Source: Strigamia acuminata (Eukaryota; Arthropoda; Chilopoda; Geophilomorpha; Linotaeniidae). Taken from it: 64,000 nucleotides of DNA. The stretch lies in the NCBI GenBank assembly GCA_949358305.1, contig OX442314.1, positions 33,413,608-33,477,607 on the forward strand, given 5' to 3'. Position numbers and translations under genes: made by a program. The first letter of the stretch is position 1; each line of letters begins with the position of its first letter. Below, piece after piece: positions 33,085-45,397 of this stretch. The notes under the pieces were generated by a model. It had not been told where the DNA came from, did no database searches, and was given only the letters and a program-made list of their open reading frames with translations.

Positions 33085-34470
33085 GATGTCATTTTCTTTT
33101 TTTACATAATAAACATTATATTCCAATATTTTAAAACCGCAATAAACAATTTAAAACTGCTAGAATTCATTCGAAATTGGAATAAAAACATGAAATTAGT
33201 GCATTATTTGCCTCTTTAACTTCCTTGACCGCAACACTCCGAAGTGCTTCAAATTTCCCACTCACTTTGTAAGCGTTTTAAATACACACTAGGCTCGTTT
33301 GAGAAAATGATTTGTCCGTGTCCTCGTTCACTTTTCGATCTGCGCGACGGTCGACAGTCGATGGCTGACGGCCGTCGGACGTCGTACGTCGACTGTCGAC
33401 CGTCAACTGTCGAATGTCGTGGCCGTCAGCTGAAGACTGTCGCGTCCGTCGGATGACAACAGCTGACGGTCAATCATGCTTTATTAGTTCGTTAGTTCAT
33501 TTTTAACTTTGCTAAATGTTTTTTCATTCTTGTACAGTCACATCTTATTATTTCATTCGGTTTTGTTCCAATCAATAAATAAATAAATACTCTTAATTTA
33601 AGAAAAAAAATTCAATATTATATTTATTCGCATTAAATTACAATTTGTATGCAAATTAAACAATTTTGCTAGATGAGCAAAAAGACACTCAGATGTGCGA
33701 TCACATACTATTTGCTATGGCGTATTGGCGAAGGAAATGCTTTTAACGACGATGGATTTAATTAAGCGTTGTTCAACAGCAAAAACAATTTTACAATGCT
33801 GGCATATGTGGATCTGTGTGGATGTTAAAGCAAATATCGTGTGTTATGTGAAAAATAGAAAATTACAGCAAATAATCCAAAATACCAGCATCCAAAAATT
33901 TTAAAAAATTAAAAAAAAAATAGCCGAAAATTATCAAAATAACCTGAAGTAACACCAAATAACAACAAAAAAATTACCGAAAATAACAGAAAATAACAGA
34001 GAATCATCAAAAATTACCAAAAAAATAGAAAAAAAATTGACGGTTTTAGGATTTAGTGTATTATTTTGGTGGTGATAAGTTGGCAGTAAAAACCTTAGCG
34101 GTTTGGAATGGGTGGTGGTGTTGTGCTATGCTATGCAGCTAAAACAGCTTTACATGACACTTTACAATAATTAAATGCACATATTTAAAATATTTAAAAA
34201 AAATTATAAGTACCGGTATACATTATAAATACACCATAATTTGTGATAAAAGATGTTGTAGATGTGTATGTTTTGTGATGTTAAACGACTTTTGAATGCA
34301 GCTATTGTGTACTTTTTAAAAATCTTCATAATAACCATGTTAAATCAAAATAAATTAGGCGCATTCAATTCTAAATTACAAAAATCCGATTTCAAAAACT
34401 TGATTACAGAATTGGTTTTTAACTTTGAACGAGTTAAAAACCGATAATCAAGTTTTTGATTATCTATTTA
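33085..34470. other. 3' interior of the Mutator-like element, no gene supported
   Basis: A GC-rich cluster of GTCGAC/CTGTCGACCG-like words lies at 33335-33475. A short match to the arm sequence (TTTAAATACACACTAGGCTC) lies near 33279. An A-rich run spans 33890-34030. The ~110-bp direct repeat of 30714-30828 is at 34331-34440. Confidence 0.55.
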
Positions 34471-35594
34471 AATTATTATTTATTTTTTAAAGACCTGAGA
34501 ACCGACCAAACACTGCCCGCATTTGCGCGATCGAATGCAGCCAAACATCCGCCGCATTCGATCGCCCAAATACGGCCGGTGTTTGGCTGTATTCGATCGC
34601 CCAAATACGGCGGGTGTTTAGCTGTATTCGATCGCGCAAATGCGGCGGGTGTTTGGCTGTATTCGATCGCCCAAATACGGCGGGTGTTTAGCTGTATTCG
34701 ATCGCGCAAATGCGGCATGTGTAAAAATCGATCAGCTAGCAATACGTTCTTGTAGCCTACCAATATTAGGCCAATATTGGCTTTAGCACTGTGACATCCG
34801 GTCACTTCTCGCCTGGCATCACGTCCACAGTTCGTTTGCTTTAGGGAATCACGTCCACTCAACGTTCTGTTTAATTCGTCTTATTTAAACAGCAGAACTT
34901 CCTAAATAAATCAGTCGACCAGTTTAAACAAACCAAGCAAACCAAGCACTTTAAATACACACTCGGCTCGTTCAATTTCAATTCGCCATTGGAAACGCAA
35001 AACCCTTTTCAATGGCGAAATTCAGCACACACATATTCGCCATTGGTCACGTTTTTGCGTTTCCAACGGCGAAATTCAGCACACACATATTCGCCATTGG
35101 TCACGTTTTTGCGTTTCCAACGGCGAAATTCAGCACACACATATTTGCCATTGGTCACGTTTTTGCGTTTCCAATGGCGAAATTCAGCACACACATATTC
35201 GCCATTGGTCACGTTTTTGCGTTTCCAATGGCGAAATTCAGCACACACATATTCGCCATTGGTCACGTTTTTGCGTTTCCAATGGCGAAATTCAGCACAC
35301 ACATATTCGCCATTGGTCACGTTTTTGCGTTTCCAATGGCGAATTTCAACATGCACATATTCGCCATTGGAAGCGTAAAAACGTTCCCAATGGCGAATTT
35401 TACATTAAAAACAAATCTCCCACATTCGCCCTTGGAAACAGAAAATATCTTTCCAATGGCGAATGTGGGAAATAAAACATTCCTGCACTCAAAAAACGTT
35501 TCCAATGGCGAATTTAATAAAATTTGCCATTGGAAACGTCAAAATAGGTTTCTAAAGGCGAATTTCCAAAATTCGCCCTTAGACGATTCGCCGT
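34471..35594 (-). repeat. Right inverted arm of the Mutator-like element
   Basis: Inverted counterpart of 23185-24272. The 35-bp array is at 34500-34715 and the 54-bp hairpin array at 34985-35380. The outer part (35385-35594) has further degenerate hairpins with GGCGAAT ends. Confidence 0.85.
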
Positions 35595-35842
35595 AGTTAA
35601 TAAATTTACTCAGTTATTTAAGAAATATGGATAGAAATGGTATGACGTATAATAAGTCTTATCAGTCTTGGTCATATGTTGAAGGATGTGCTTGTGTTCA
35701 ATTTTCAAAGTTTCATCTTTATCTGCATTTTGAAATAAATAATCTATTTCACTAGTATTTAAAGCTGATGATAAATGTTTGTCCTTCCTAAAAACAGATG
35801 AAGCCATTTTGTTTGTTTCAAAGCAAACCCTCTTTAGGGTTG
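35595..35842. other. No gene seen
   Basis: Short AT-rich spacer between the Mutator-like and Tc1-like elements. Confidence 0.6.
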
Positions 35843-35844
35843 TA

Positions 35845-37407
35845 AGGTGCGCGCCATAAGTATGGAATAATCAGTTTTATTGTAATACTTTTTTTTACGC
35901 TTCATCTAGAATCAAACCAATTTTTTAATCCATGTATTTTGTCCTTTGAATTCGTTTAAAATTAACAAGTTTATAATTTTTCTAGAAAAATAAATTTGGC
36001 AGTGATTTTACACGAAAATGGGGGTGACATAAGTATGGAATATTTCACGTTTGATGCAAAAAAATGAATAAAATGAATATCACATAACATGCCTTTGTCT
36101 GATTAGTTAATCAGTGAATATGTCATCAATTTTCTGCCATTTTTGAATTGTATTACTTGCTATTTTTTTATTTTGAAGCAATCCCTTGTACAAAACTTCC
36201 GACCACTGAGGAAATCGCAGAAATATGGCAATTAAAGGCACTGGGGCTCGCCAAACAACAAATTGATAGAAGATTAGGAAGAAATTTAAAGAAATTAGTC
36301 AATTGCATCAAAAATTCTAATCAAAACATGAAATCCAAATGTGAAAGCAGACAGGGAAGACCAAAAGTGACCATGCAGTGAGCATTGTCCTGCTGAAACA
36401 CCCATTTATTGCCACAATTTTCCATCCAAATGGCAATAAATGCATGTTCAACATTTCCTTATACTTCTGTGAATCTTTCCAATCTTTCATTATTATGATG
36501 TTTGCCTGTAATTTTCGCCCGAATGTCACCCAAACCATCACTTGATTCTGCCCACTGAGAAAACTTCTCTGCTCTCCTTAAATCTTGCCACTTATTACAC
36601 TAACCATTCAGACCATCTAAGTTGAACTGTATTTTGTCTGTAAAAAGCACTCACAAGTCAGTTTCATGATTTGGTCCAGGGCAGCTTGGTATTAGTCTAA
36701 TCAGAACACTTCAATTTGTGGGCTTAACCACAGTTGTACAGCTATTTTTTGATAAAGATGATCACAATTGTTTAGTCTGCTTTGAATTGTTTGCTAAAGA
36801 CACAATTACATCTACATGTGTGCAAATTTCATTTGCAGACAACAGCAGAGTCAGTGCCAGGCACAAAATATTCCTGTGAACTTGCTGCATGGTCACTTTT
36901 GGTCCCCCCTTCTTGCTTCCATATTTGATTTTCATCTTTGGGTTAGGACTTTTGATATAATTGATTAATTTCTTCCTGATCTTCTATGGATTTGCTGTTT
37001 GGAGAGCCCCAGTGCCTTTAATTGCCATATTTCTGCGATTTCCACAGTGGTCGGAAGTTTTGTACAAGGGATTGCTTCAAAATAAAAAATAGCAAGTAAT
37101 ACAATTCAAAAATGGCAGAAAATTGATGACATATTCACTGATTAACTAATCAGACAAAGGCATGTTATGTGATGTTCATTTTATTCATTTTTTTTCATCG
37201 AACCTGAAATATTCCATACTTATGTCACCACCATTTTTGTGTAAAATCACTGCCAAATTTATTTTTCTAAAAAAATTATAAACTTGTTAATTTTAAATGA
37301 ATTTAAAGAACAAAATACATGGATTAAAAAATTGGTTTGATTCTAGATGAAGCGTAAAAAAAAATATTACAAAAAAACTGATTATTCCATACTTATGGCG
37401 CGCACCT
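35845..37407 (-). mobile_element. Tc1/mariner-like element with inverted duplication of its 5' end
   Basis: The ends AGGTGCGCGCCATAAG and CTTATGGCGCGCACCT are flanked by TA (35843-35844 and 37408-37409), the TSD of Tc1/mariner elements. Each arm carries CATAAGTATGGAAT twice, about 190 bp apart, as in IR/DR-type elements. The arms are ~520 bp long (35845-~36375 and ~36885-37407) and include the start of the transposase in both orientations. Confidence 0.8.
36317..37087 (-). pseudogene. Truncated Tc1-type transposase
   Basis: On the minus strand the N-terminal helix-turn-helix region (TTVEIAEIWQLKALGL) starts near 37087. A GPKVT box (GRPKVT in the left-arm copy) follows. Further on come VLFTDK..FNLDG near 36640, WVTFG near 36530, and FQQDNAH near 36390. 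These correspond to the first two catalytic acid regions of DDE transposases. Frameshifts and stops separate them. The frame is cut directly after QQDNAH, where the inverted copy of the 5' end begins, so the third catalytic residue is absent. Confidence 0.6.
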
Positions 37408-37409
37408 TA

Positions 37410-38206
37410 TTCATAAGTATGGAGTTGAAATAAAACCGACTTTGCTTGATGAATTTAATGAGTCGACTGACTGTTTATTGTATAACGAAAGAAGGAGGTT
37501 GCCAGGTTTTCCCCTGGCAACTTACAATAGAAAAAGGTGAATATATTATTGAAACAATTCGTGAGTATCGAAATATTGTAAGAAAGTCAAATATGTATTC
37601 ATGGCGGACGTAGCAGTAAGCCTTGCAGTGGCCAAGTAGTTCTCTCCTAGTAGTAGTTTTTAGTCAGCAAGGCGAACGGTCGCTTCCGTGATCGCTCCCC
37701 AACACTAACTATGATAGCGACCCAATTGATCGGCGTGGCGACGCTGTTGCCCACCGGGACCTGAGCGTCCAAGTACGCCGCGTTTGTCCAACGTTGCGGC
37801 GACGCGGCCGAACATGCAATTCTGATTACTCGATCGTGTCATGCGGTCTAGTTAGGGATGGCTGTTCGCAGTCATCGCATTGGGAAATGCACCATGAGAC
37901 ACGACATCATACCCCTAGACAACAATAAAGCTTACATTAAACTAAACCTGTGTCTCCTGTGTATTTTGTAGTTAATCTTATCGTGTTTCTTGTGTCCAAC
38001 GTCCCGTGGCTCTCCACTGACCATGTGGCGTCTGTCCGAACACTCACAGGTGCCACGACTCAACTTATTCCTAACATTGCTTTGTTTCAGCCAAAGCTGT
38101 AGTATACAATTTCGTAGATTATCAGATAATTGCTTCAATTTTGTCATTTTTTATTTGGAAACAACTATTTTCCAAATGTATTCACTCTTTATTTTAAGCA
38201 CAACAG
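37410..38206. other. No gene recognised
   Basis: A short perfect hairpin GTTGCCAGG/CCTGGCAAC lies at about 37498-37521, and an AATAAA near 37924. The stretch could be a solo LTR or host sequence. I found no second copy in the window. Confidence 0.5.
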
Positions 38207-38919
38207 GTGTCACTTAATTTTGAGTGCATTCTAAGAAGATGCAACTCAGCAATAATGGAAGTGTAGAACTAATTATCCATAATGCCATCAATTGATCAGC
38301 AAATGTTTTCAATTTTTTCACTTAATTTTCAATTTTATCACTTAAATTTTAATCTTTTCATTTGAATGTCGAGCTTTATTGCTGATTTTTAAAAATTTAT
38401 AGAATTTTAATTTTTTTCATTATAACAATTATAAAAAAAAATAATTACTTTATTTAAATATAATAAATAATGTATAATATTGCGGATCCCTGTCCATTTG
38501 CTCATCTTTTGTTTCATTAGTCACTTCTCACAGGATTTATCATTCATATTGGGTTTTATGACCCCCAAAGCACACTTGGCATACTCACAGGTGTTTATAA
38601 ACATCCAGATGACTTTCTTAATTTAAAACATACCTGAGTTTGCATCCCACAAACGTTTTAAAAACTCCACTAATTCCCTCCATTGTGGAACAACCCTCCA
38701 ATAATTTGTTCAATCAACATTTAACGTAAATTAAAATATCAAAAACAAATTCTTTATTGCAAATTCAGAATTTTTAATCTCCACAAGCCACCATCTTCTG
38801 ATCGGGTTTTGATTTTATATTTTTTACCAATCCCTTATCCCGTTCATTATTTCCCTTTAATATCAAACATTTTTTTCTCCCACACACATACATAGATTTG
38901 AAAGTAAAAAAATCGCCTT

Positions 38920-39910
38920 TTATTCGTACCAAGGAAACCAAAAAAACGTAAGAATCGCGATCACACTGAACACCAGGATTGTTTTCAATATCTTCGCCTT
39001 CCGTTCGCCCGCTCTGTTCATCAGCAACTCCTCCCCCGTCTGCGTCGCCGGCCACGGAGTCGCCGGCCGCTGATTACCGAGTCTCACCGCCGGCGCGGAC
39101 GTCGATCTCTTCCCTCTAGCTTCGTACTCCCTCGAACGGCTGTAACAACCTAAAATCCCAAAAATCAGCGATAAAAAACCGTCGAAACACACCAAAAACC
39201 ATACTTTTCATTTCCCCATTTTTTCTCTCCTGCGATCCGCCAAACAAGACGTCCACCTCGCTGTCCGAATCGTCGTAACACGACGAAAACTTATCCTCGT
39301 TTTCCCCATCGCCGCCGCTGCAACTCAGGCTGGAAAACCCATCGAGCGGAAGTATATCGAGCCCTTTCTCGTCGCTCGATCGATACAGAAACAAATCGTC
39401 GTCCCAACCAGCCAACAGCGGGTCCTCCAACTCGTCAATGATATCCGTGTTGTCCAGACTGTCGAAGGCGACGCTCAACGACTGCGGCGAACCGTTAACG
39501 AGCGCCGTGCTGTTCGGATCGGTCAAACAAGGACTCACGCTACGGAACTCTTTTTTGTGAGCGTCGCAATCTTTATCTTCTTGCTCGCTCGCCTCGTCGC
39601 CGCACGGCTTGTCCTCGATGGGAGCGTGAAGGGAGTAACATTTGGCGACCGCGTCGAGCAGCGTATCGGATCGCGTCACGCCGGAGCGCAGTTTGTTTTG
39701 GATTTTCTGCAGTTTCGTGTCGCTGCTCGACTCGGCCAGGAAACACGCGTCGCGCTCGCAGTCGGCGTAGGTTTTCTTCGTCTCGGCGACGTCTTCTCTG
39801 CGCGGGATGAGGGAATAGCTGTAGTCGCGTCTGGCCTCTTTGTCCTTTGGTTTCGAGTGTTTCTTTTTGTCGGTTATGTCCTGTAAACTGGCTTTTTTTG
39901 TCAGCGGCAT
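38920..39910 (-). CDS. Two-exon host-like gene, acidic protein with a C-terminal membrane anchor (copy 2)
   Basis: Exons 39910-39205 and 39149-38920 on the minus strand are joined across a 55-bp intron (39150-39204), giving 311 residues. The splice sites, acidic serine-rich middle and terminal hydrophobic anchor are as in the copy at 5584-6574. The only predicted protein difference is Gly in place of Ala within SGGD(A/G)ENED. Five other coding differences are silent. The family is not recognised. Single-pass tail-anchored topology is inferred from the hydrophobic stretch ending at the stop codon. The probable 5'UTR intron is 39918-40009. Confidence 0.75.
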
Positions 39911-41126
39911 TTTTTTTCTGTATATTTTGTGGTTAGAAATTGGTGGGAGTTTATTGGAGGAATGAATGAGTGTGCGGGTGTTGCCGTCGTCGCATCGAAT
40001 CGAACTTACCGGCGCTGTGCGTCTTTGAGCAATGGTTATTGGAATCGGCTGGTTTGGAACTCAATTTTGGTCTTATCAAAACACCTTTAAGGGAATAAAC
40101 AATGAAGAGTTGGCAAGGTTACGAAAGGAAACAATGTGCACCACGCAGCGACACCATGTTACAATATAGGTGGAGTCAGAGTTTCGGTTTCTGTGGAAAA
40201 CCAACAAAAGAATCAAATTTTTGTTGAAATAATTTCTTGATTTGGTGAAAATCGAAGACTTTTTAATCCACATTTAGTTATAACAGTCAAAAACTGAACC
40301 ATAGACAGAATTATGTAAAATACAGGGTGTGAAACAAATGTATACACGTTTAAATTAAATATATATTAAGCATTAGTTGCGGGCAGTGTTGTTTAATTAA
40401 TGTTTCTTTCGTTTGGTGTTTAGTTTTTGAGGATCCGAGCTTTTGTTGGTTGTTGCAATTAATAATACAGCAGACCTTTGCTGTAAATTTATCGTTGGTT
40501 TCACCACATTGCACTATGCAGTAATTTTTTCCTTGTGTTTTCTTGCATTTTATAAGACAGCATAAAAATCTGCATGTTAATTATAATTACAAACAATAGA
40601 AATAACTGAGTTACCTTAACAGCTGAGAGAATCCAAGCCGATGTGGAGAATTGTTTTCGATGTTTTATACAGAATATTTTAGATGAATTGTATGCTGTGT
40701 CATTGCAGGTAGTACTAAATCAATTTTATTCCACCCAGTGTCTTGGTGACCAAATCAAACCGATAATAAGTGGAGTGTCCACTCCATCTGTCTCGTGTGC
40801 TATTTCCAACATGTGTGGTGATGCTCCCCTGTTTGCGTCACAAATAGTCCCAATAAAATCTTGGTCTTAATTCCCCAACTTTCCAGCTTAGTGCACCGTT
40901 ATTTTTGGACTCTACAAAACGCAATCTTTGTTATAATATACAACAAACTGGCGTCGAGGATGCTGATGCTACAACCTACAAATCGTAAATACTAACATTC
41001 TGCGTTTCATTTGGTGTGTTTTTGGTGTGTTTTTGGGCTGTTTTTGACCACTTTTTGGGCGATTGACCTTGAGTGCCTCACGTTAAACCCGAAATTTTAT
41101 CAACTCCTCAATTTTTATCACGAGTC

Positions 41127-42171
41127 ATGGCTGCGACCCCAGGGCTGTTCCAGGAATTCAACCCGGCCCACAACTGGGCACGATACGTCGACAGGCTGCA
41201 AAGCTTCTTCACGTGCTCGAAAATTGTGGATGATGAACAAAAAGTGGCAACTTTAATTTCAAGCATCGGTGGCGACACGTACGAGCGCCTCGCGGATCTG
41301 TGTCTGCCCAAGAAAACAAACCAAAAAAACGTTTGAAGAACGTTTGTTAAGTACATATACTAACCCTAAACCACTTCTTTTGAGCGAGCAGGCGACATTC
41401 CAGCGACGCAATCAATTGCCAAACGAGTCTGTGGCTGAGTTTGCACTGGCCCTGTCCAAACTCTCACAAAATTGTAATTACGGGGAGGAACTTCTAGTTC
41501 ACTTGTGCGACCGTTTCATCATTGGTTTGCAGTCAGAGCAAATTCAACGCGCGCTCATCACGAAGGACGAGTCTGACCACGCCAAAGTGGTATAAGCAGC
41601 GATCGCCATGGAGCTGACCATGAAGGGGGTCGCTGGGCTCCACTTCGGGTCCACAAATTTGCAGATGCACAAGGTATTCGATAAGCCAAGGTCAGACCAC
41701 TCCAAACGCCCCTCGCGAGGAGGCAAGAGTTCGAGCGACCGCGGCAGACAGAAAAAACACCAACACACGTCAGCGGGACCCAAGAAGTGCATGTTGTGCG
41801 GCTCCACCGGGCATCGCCGCGACGATTGCCGCCATAGAAACGTGAAATGCCACGGATGCGGCAAAGACGGCCATATCAAGCCGGTGTGCTTGTCCTCTTC
41901 TACTGCCCCGAGAGCAGCTCTCCACCATGCTGTGGAACCAAAGCAGGATTTGACGTACTACACGATTCATACGACGCCAATCGCTTCGGTTAACGCACTC
42001 AACATCGAACGAGTGAAGCCACTCATCGTATACTCTGGTTTGACTCAAGAGGGTGCCCTTCTCCCATTGGCCGAGCCGCATTACTCCTACCTCAAATTTG
42101 TATTACTACCACTAGGAGAAGTAGTTTTTATTTTTATTATCATTTGTGATTGCTATAACCATTTAGGTTAA
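41127..42171 (+). pseudogene. Broken Ty3/gypsy-type gag with two zinc knuckles (copy 2)
   Basis: Same lesions as at 7791-8835: a frameshift near 41315 and an in-frame TAA at 41593-41595. The two CX2CX4HX4C knuckles are present and no protease follows. Identity of the lesions in both copies shows that the decay predates the duplication. The PBS-like TGGCGTCGAGGAT is at 40949-40961. Confidence 0.8.
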
Positions 42172-42340
42172 TATAATTTCGATTATTTGTATACATAAAT
42201 ATTACTTCTTTTAAAGAAATAAAGTTATATGAACATATAAATCAAAAACTCATTTTTGTTTTGTTTATCGGTTTTTTGGTCTGGACCGAACACAATTTTT
42301 GAAGTATTTATTAGATGCTTTTTCTGGAATAACAAACAAA

Positions 42341-42659
42341 ATGTCAACAAGTAATTATAGCAGTTTCTGTTCATCACCCGATCTTATTAACCTTTTGGAA
42401 TTTCCTGTTGTTGGATTACGTAAGCAAGGAACTAGACGTGGTGGCCATGCTCCTTCAATTCCAGTTGCCGAATTTCAAAAATTCAAGAGTGGTCGACCTA
42501 TAAATAGGCAGGCGAAACAAATCGTGTTGAATATTTACAACAAAGTTATAAATAATCGATCGCAAATTGGATATAAAAAACTGGAAAAAATTGTGTCGTG
42601 TCTCACTGGAATAGGATTAAATTCCGTACGCAAAATTAGAAAGGAGTTGCTTGATCAGG
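42341..42659 (+). pseudogene. Exon 1 of an intron-containing DDE transposase gene (copy 2)
   Basis: The ATG at 42341 opens 106 codons plus one base, up to a GTGAGT donor. The phase matches the acceptor at 63311/63312. The giant element lies in the intervening intron, so exon 1 and exon 2 are now 20.6 kb apart. The N-terminal region is basic and probably binds DNA. Confidence 0.65.
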
Positions 42660-42703
42660 GTGAGTAAAAAGATTTAATAATTAATATTTAATAAAAATAA
42701 AGC

Positions 42704-43376
42704 TGTCACGATTAATTCTGTTGGTATAATTAATTCCTAACAATATTGCGCAAAAACTAATTCGCGCAATAGTAATGGGCAACGTTCGTAGATTTCCCTA
42801 AACCTTGTTTCCTTCAAATGAGGACATCCAGAAACTCAGGAAACCTAATACTCGCGTTTGACTAACATAATTTATATTGGACAGTTTTTTGCTTACGGCG
42901 GGTGTTGTAGTCGTAAAAGAATGGAAGCACGATGATATTAACCTAAAGTGGAAAGGGGATATCATCGGGCAGTGATAATATAAAAGATGGCGGCTTAGAA
43001 AATAGCGCAATAGGGTTAGATGTAAGAGCGCTTGTTGAAGGCGCAAATCATAGCAGACTAAATCTAAATGTTACTAAGGGAAATTGGTGTTATCCGTTAG
43101 AGAGCATAAGAAGAAGTGATTAAACTTAGGATGATTGGAAAGAGGAAAACTCAGTCATGTGACTGGTCAGATCAATTAGAGAAGGGGGTGGAAAGGTGAA
43201 AATAGGAGTTCAATTGTTAAGAATAATGATATGCGCATCATCCAGATTGCGCATTCATTAAATGAAGATGAGTAAGCGAGATGAATCATTACGAGTGTCA
43301 GAAACAAGAAAATATTATAAGAAATAAGATTGGGTTATTCTAAAATAAAAATAGGCGGGTAGACGTGCCCGTGACA
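42704..43376 (-). repeat. 3' LTR of the giant element (complete copy)
   Basis: 673 bp, TG...CA. It is preceded on the plus strand by the TSD AAGC and followed by the polypurine-tract complement at 43377-43390. Confidence 0.95.
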
Positions 43377-43390
43377 TCCCCCTCCCCTTA
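43377..43390 (-). other. Polypurine tract of the giant element (complete copy)
   Basis: AAGGGGAGGGGGA on the minus strand, directly upstream of the 3' LTR. Confidence 0.85.
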
Positions 43391-43769
43391 AACCTTTATT
43401 ATAGTTGTTGAAATAAAGGCAAAGAGAGAGAGACTCACTCAGATCAATACAACAATAATACTCTGGGATAAATACAATCAAATCTTGGTTAACATACGAA
43501 ATAAATGTCTAGATTAACATACTCTTGATTAAATATGATGATTATGACTATTCGGGATCGTCACCAGATAATAATAATAAACAAAAATCAAAAATTAACT
43601 CATCAGGAAGCTTGAGAATAAATCTACCGACCGACTTGTAAATGAAAATTATAAATCAGTAAGGTTAGGAATAATAAACAAACATTTTCAAATAAACTGT
43701 ATAAAAATCATCGAATAAAGCCTAAACAATTTTTATGGACGAAGACAAGACTAACTAAACACGCGACGC

Positions 43770-43842
43770 CAGGGCCGTTTCGACCTATGAGGCAAAGAGG
43801 CGGCCGCCTCAGGCGGCACACTGACAGGGGCGGCATAGAAAT

Positions 43843-43873
<31 letters not shown>

Positions 43874-43935
43874 GGGGGGGGGGGCGGCATTTTTAATGCT
43901 CGCCTCACCACAGATATTTACTAGGAACGGCCCTG
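43770..43935. mobile_element. hAT-type MITE with 8-bp TSD (copy 2)
   Basis: Same insertion as at 10433-10598, with CGCGACGC at 43762-43769 and 43936-43943. The internal homopolymer is 28 T and 11 G here against 27 T and 12 G in copy 1. Confidence 0.9.
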
Positions 43936-44924
43936 CGCGACGCTCACAGGAGGACATGGACTAAATCTTTTAGGATTGGACGGACTTGAGGCTATACACT
44001 TTAGTTCAATTTCAGCACAATAAAAATATTTTACCCATTTGCTTGTAAAACGAAGCAATAAATTTCTACGCGGATAAATTTTAAACACGAAAAATATACA
44101 ACTAAAGAACGTCACAAGAGAATTTATCTTACGAACAGGGGGTTTTATTCGGATTGGATACCTTTAAGGAATATGGCGCAAATAAATGCGCAAAACAAAA
44201 CAAGGTAAGGGATACGATACATGAATGTACACTTAACATCAGGTAGGTATATAAGGAATGATGGGAGAAATAAACGTAAAACATGAAAATTGCGCAATAT
44301 TGGCGCGATAAACAAAAATATAAACATGACACTATTTGGAATCATCAAAGGAAAACAATAAAAATGGGGATAAAGGCATCCTCATGCACAACCGGACCGG
44401 TTGCCACGGGAAAATTATCACGGTTAGAAACATTAGGCATTATGAAAATTGAATAAATACTAAATTTGAAAAATCACAATAATATATCACAGTTATGAGT
44501 ATCACAAATAATTATCACTATCATGACCTATTCCAGTAATTCAAATGATACAAACTAAAATTAAACGTAATCATCTCAATTTGAGGAATTTTAAAAATTA
44601 GAATAATTTCTGGAATAAATCAGGATTTAAATTCAAAATTATCACAATATAATGAAATTATAATAATGGGAAATAATAAGAATAAAGGCACTTTAGACAC
44701 TAAAAGTCACTAATTGTTCGGCTAACAGTCTGGTCTAAAACGTCAAAAATAAAATATAACTAAATGAAAACACTTCACTTTTTGGAGCACTTATCCAGCG
44801 GTGATGAAGATCAGATAAATTTGCGCAATAAATGTTTCCAGCAGTCTGTGGAATATTACACTTGTTGAAAAACACTTAGCACAAAATGATGATGAAAAAC
44901 ACAAACACAACGGCCAGAACACAA

Positions 44925-45282
44925 AATCAGTTCCTCAACTCCGTAGAGAAATTTTAGGAGGGCGCTATAAGAAATTGATGCTCTGGGACGTGTGAGATGA
45001 ATTTGTATGATGAAATATTTCACTCGCATCCATAATGGTGGCGAGAAACAAAACCAGTTCCGCAACTCCGTAGAGAAATTTTAGGCGGGCGCTATAAGGA
45101 GTTGTTCTCGGGGCACTAAACGAATAGCTGAGATGAAATACACTTTACTTCTAACTCATATGTGGGGATGAGAATAAGACCAGTTCCGTAACTCAGATGA
45201 GAAATTTTACACGGGCGCTATAAGGAAATATTCTCACATCGTTGAACGAGTAGAAGTGATGAAATACACTTTTCGGTGTTGA
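44925..45282. repeat. Three tandem ~125-bp repeats in the 3' non-coding region (copy 2)
   Basis: Identical to 11588-11945. Units share GAGAAATTTTA and GGGCGCTATAAG. Confidence 0.8.
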
Positions 45283-45397
45283 TTTTGTAGTTGAATTGCG
45301 CAAAGAGAATGGTGGCGCAAAATGGGTAGTCCTACGGTCTTCCGAGTGACGATGTTGTTGTCCCGTAGAATATCTAATTTAATGAAATCGTTATTGT

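Larger units (their letters stand above)
23185..35594. mobile_element. Mutator-like DNA element with ~1.1-kb inverted repeats
   Basis: Inverted arms at 23185-24272 and 34471-35594 begin with ACGGCGAATCGTC. Each arm has a terminal spacer, then a 54-bp tandem array, then a unique part, then a 35-bp tandem array. Between them lie ~10.2 kb with a MULE transposase/RING gene (31797-33084) and at least two guest elements. Long terminal inverted repeats are known for Mutator-like elements, so the transposase and arms fit together. I could not find a matching 9-10-bp TSD. The outermost bases on the right may be missing. Confidence 0.65.
43391..45397 (-). other. Long 3' untranslated region of the giant element (complete copy)
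   Basis: Non-coding, as at 10055-12060. Contains a hAT-type MITE (43770-43935) and the three-fold repeat (44925-45282). Confidence 0.7.
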
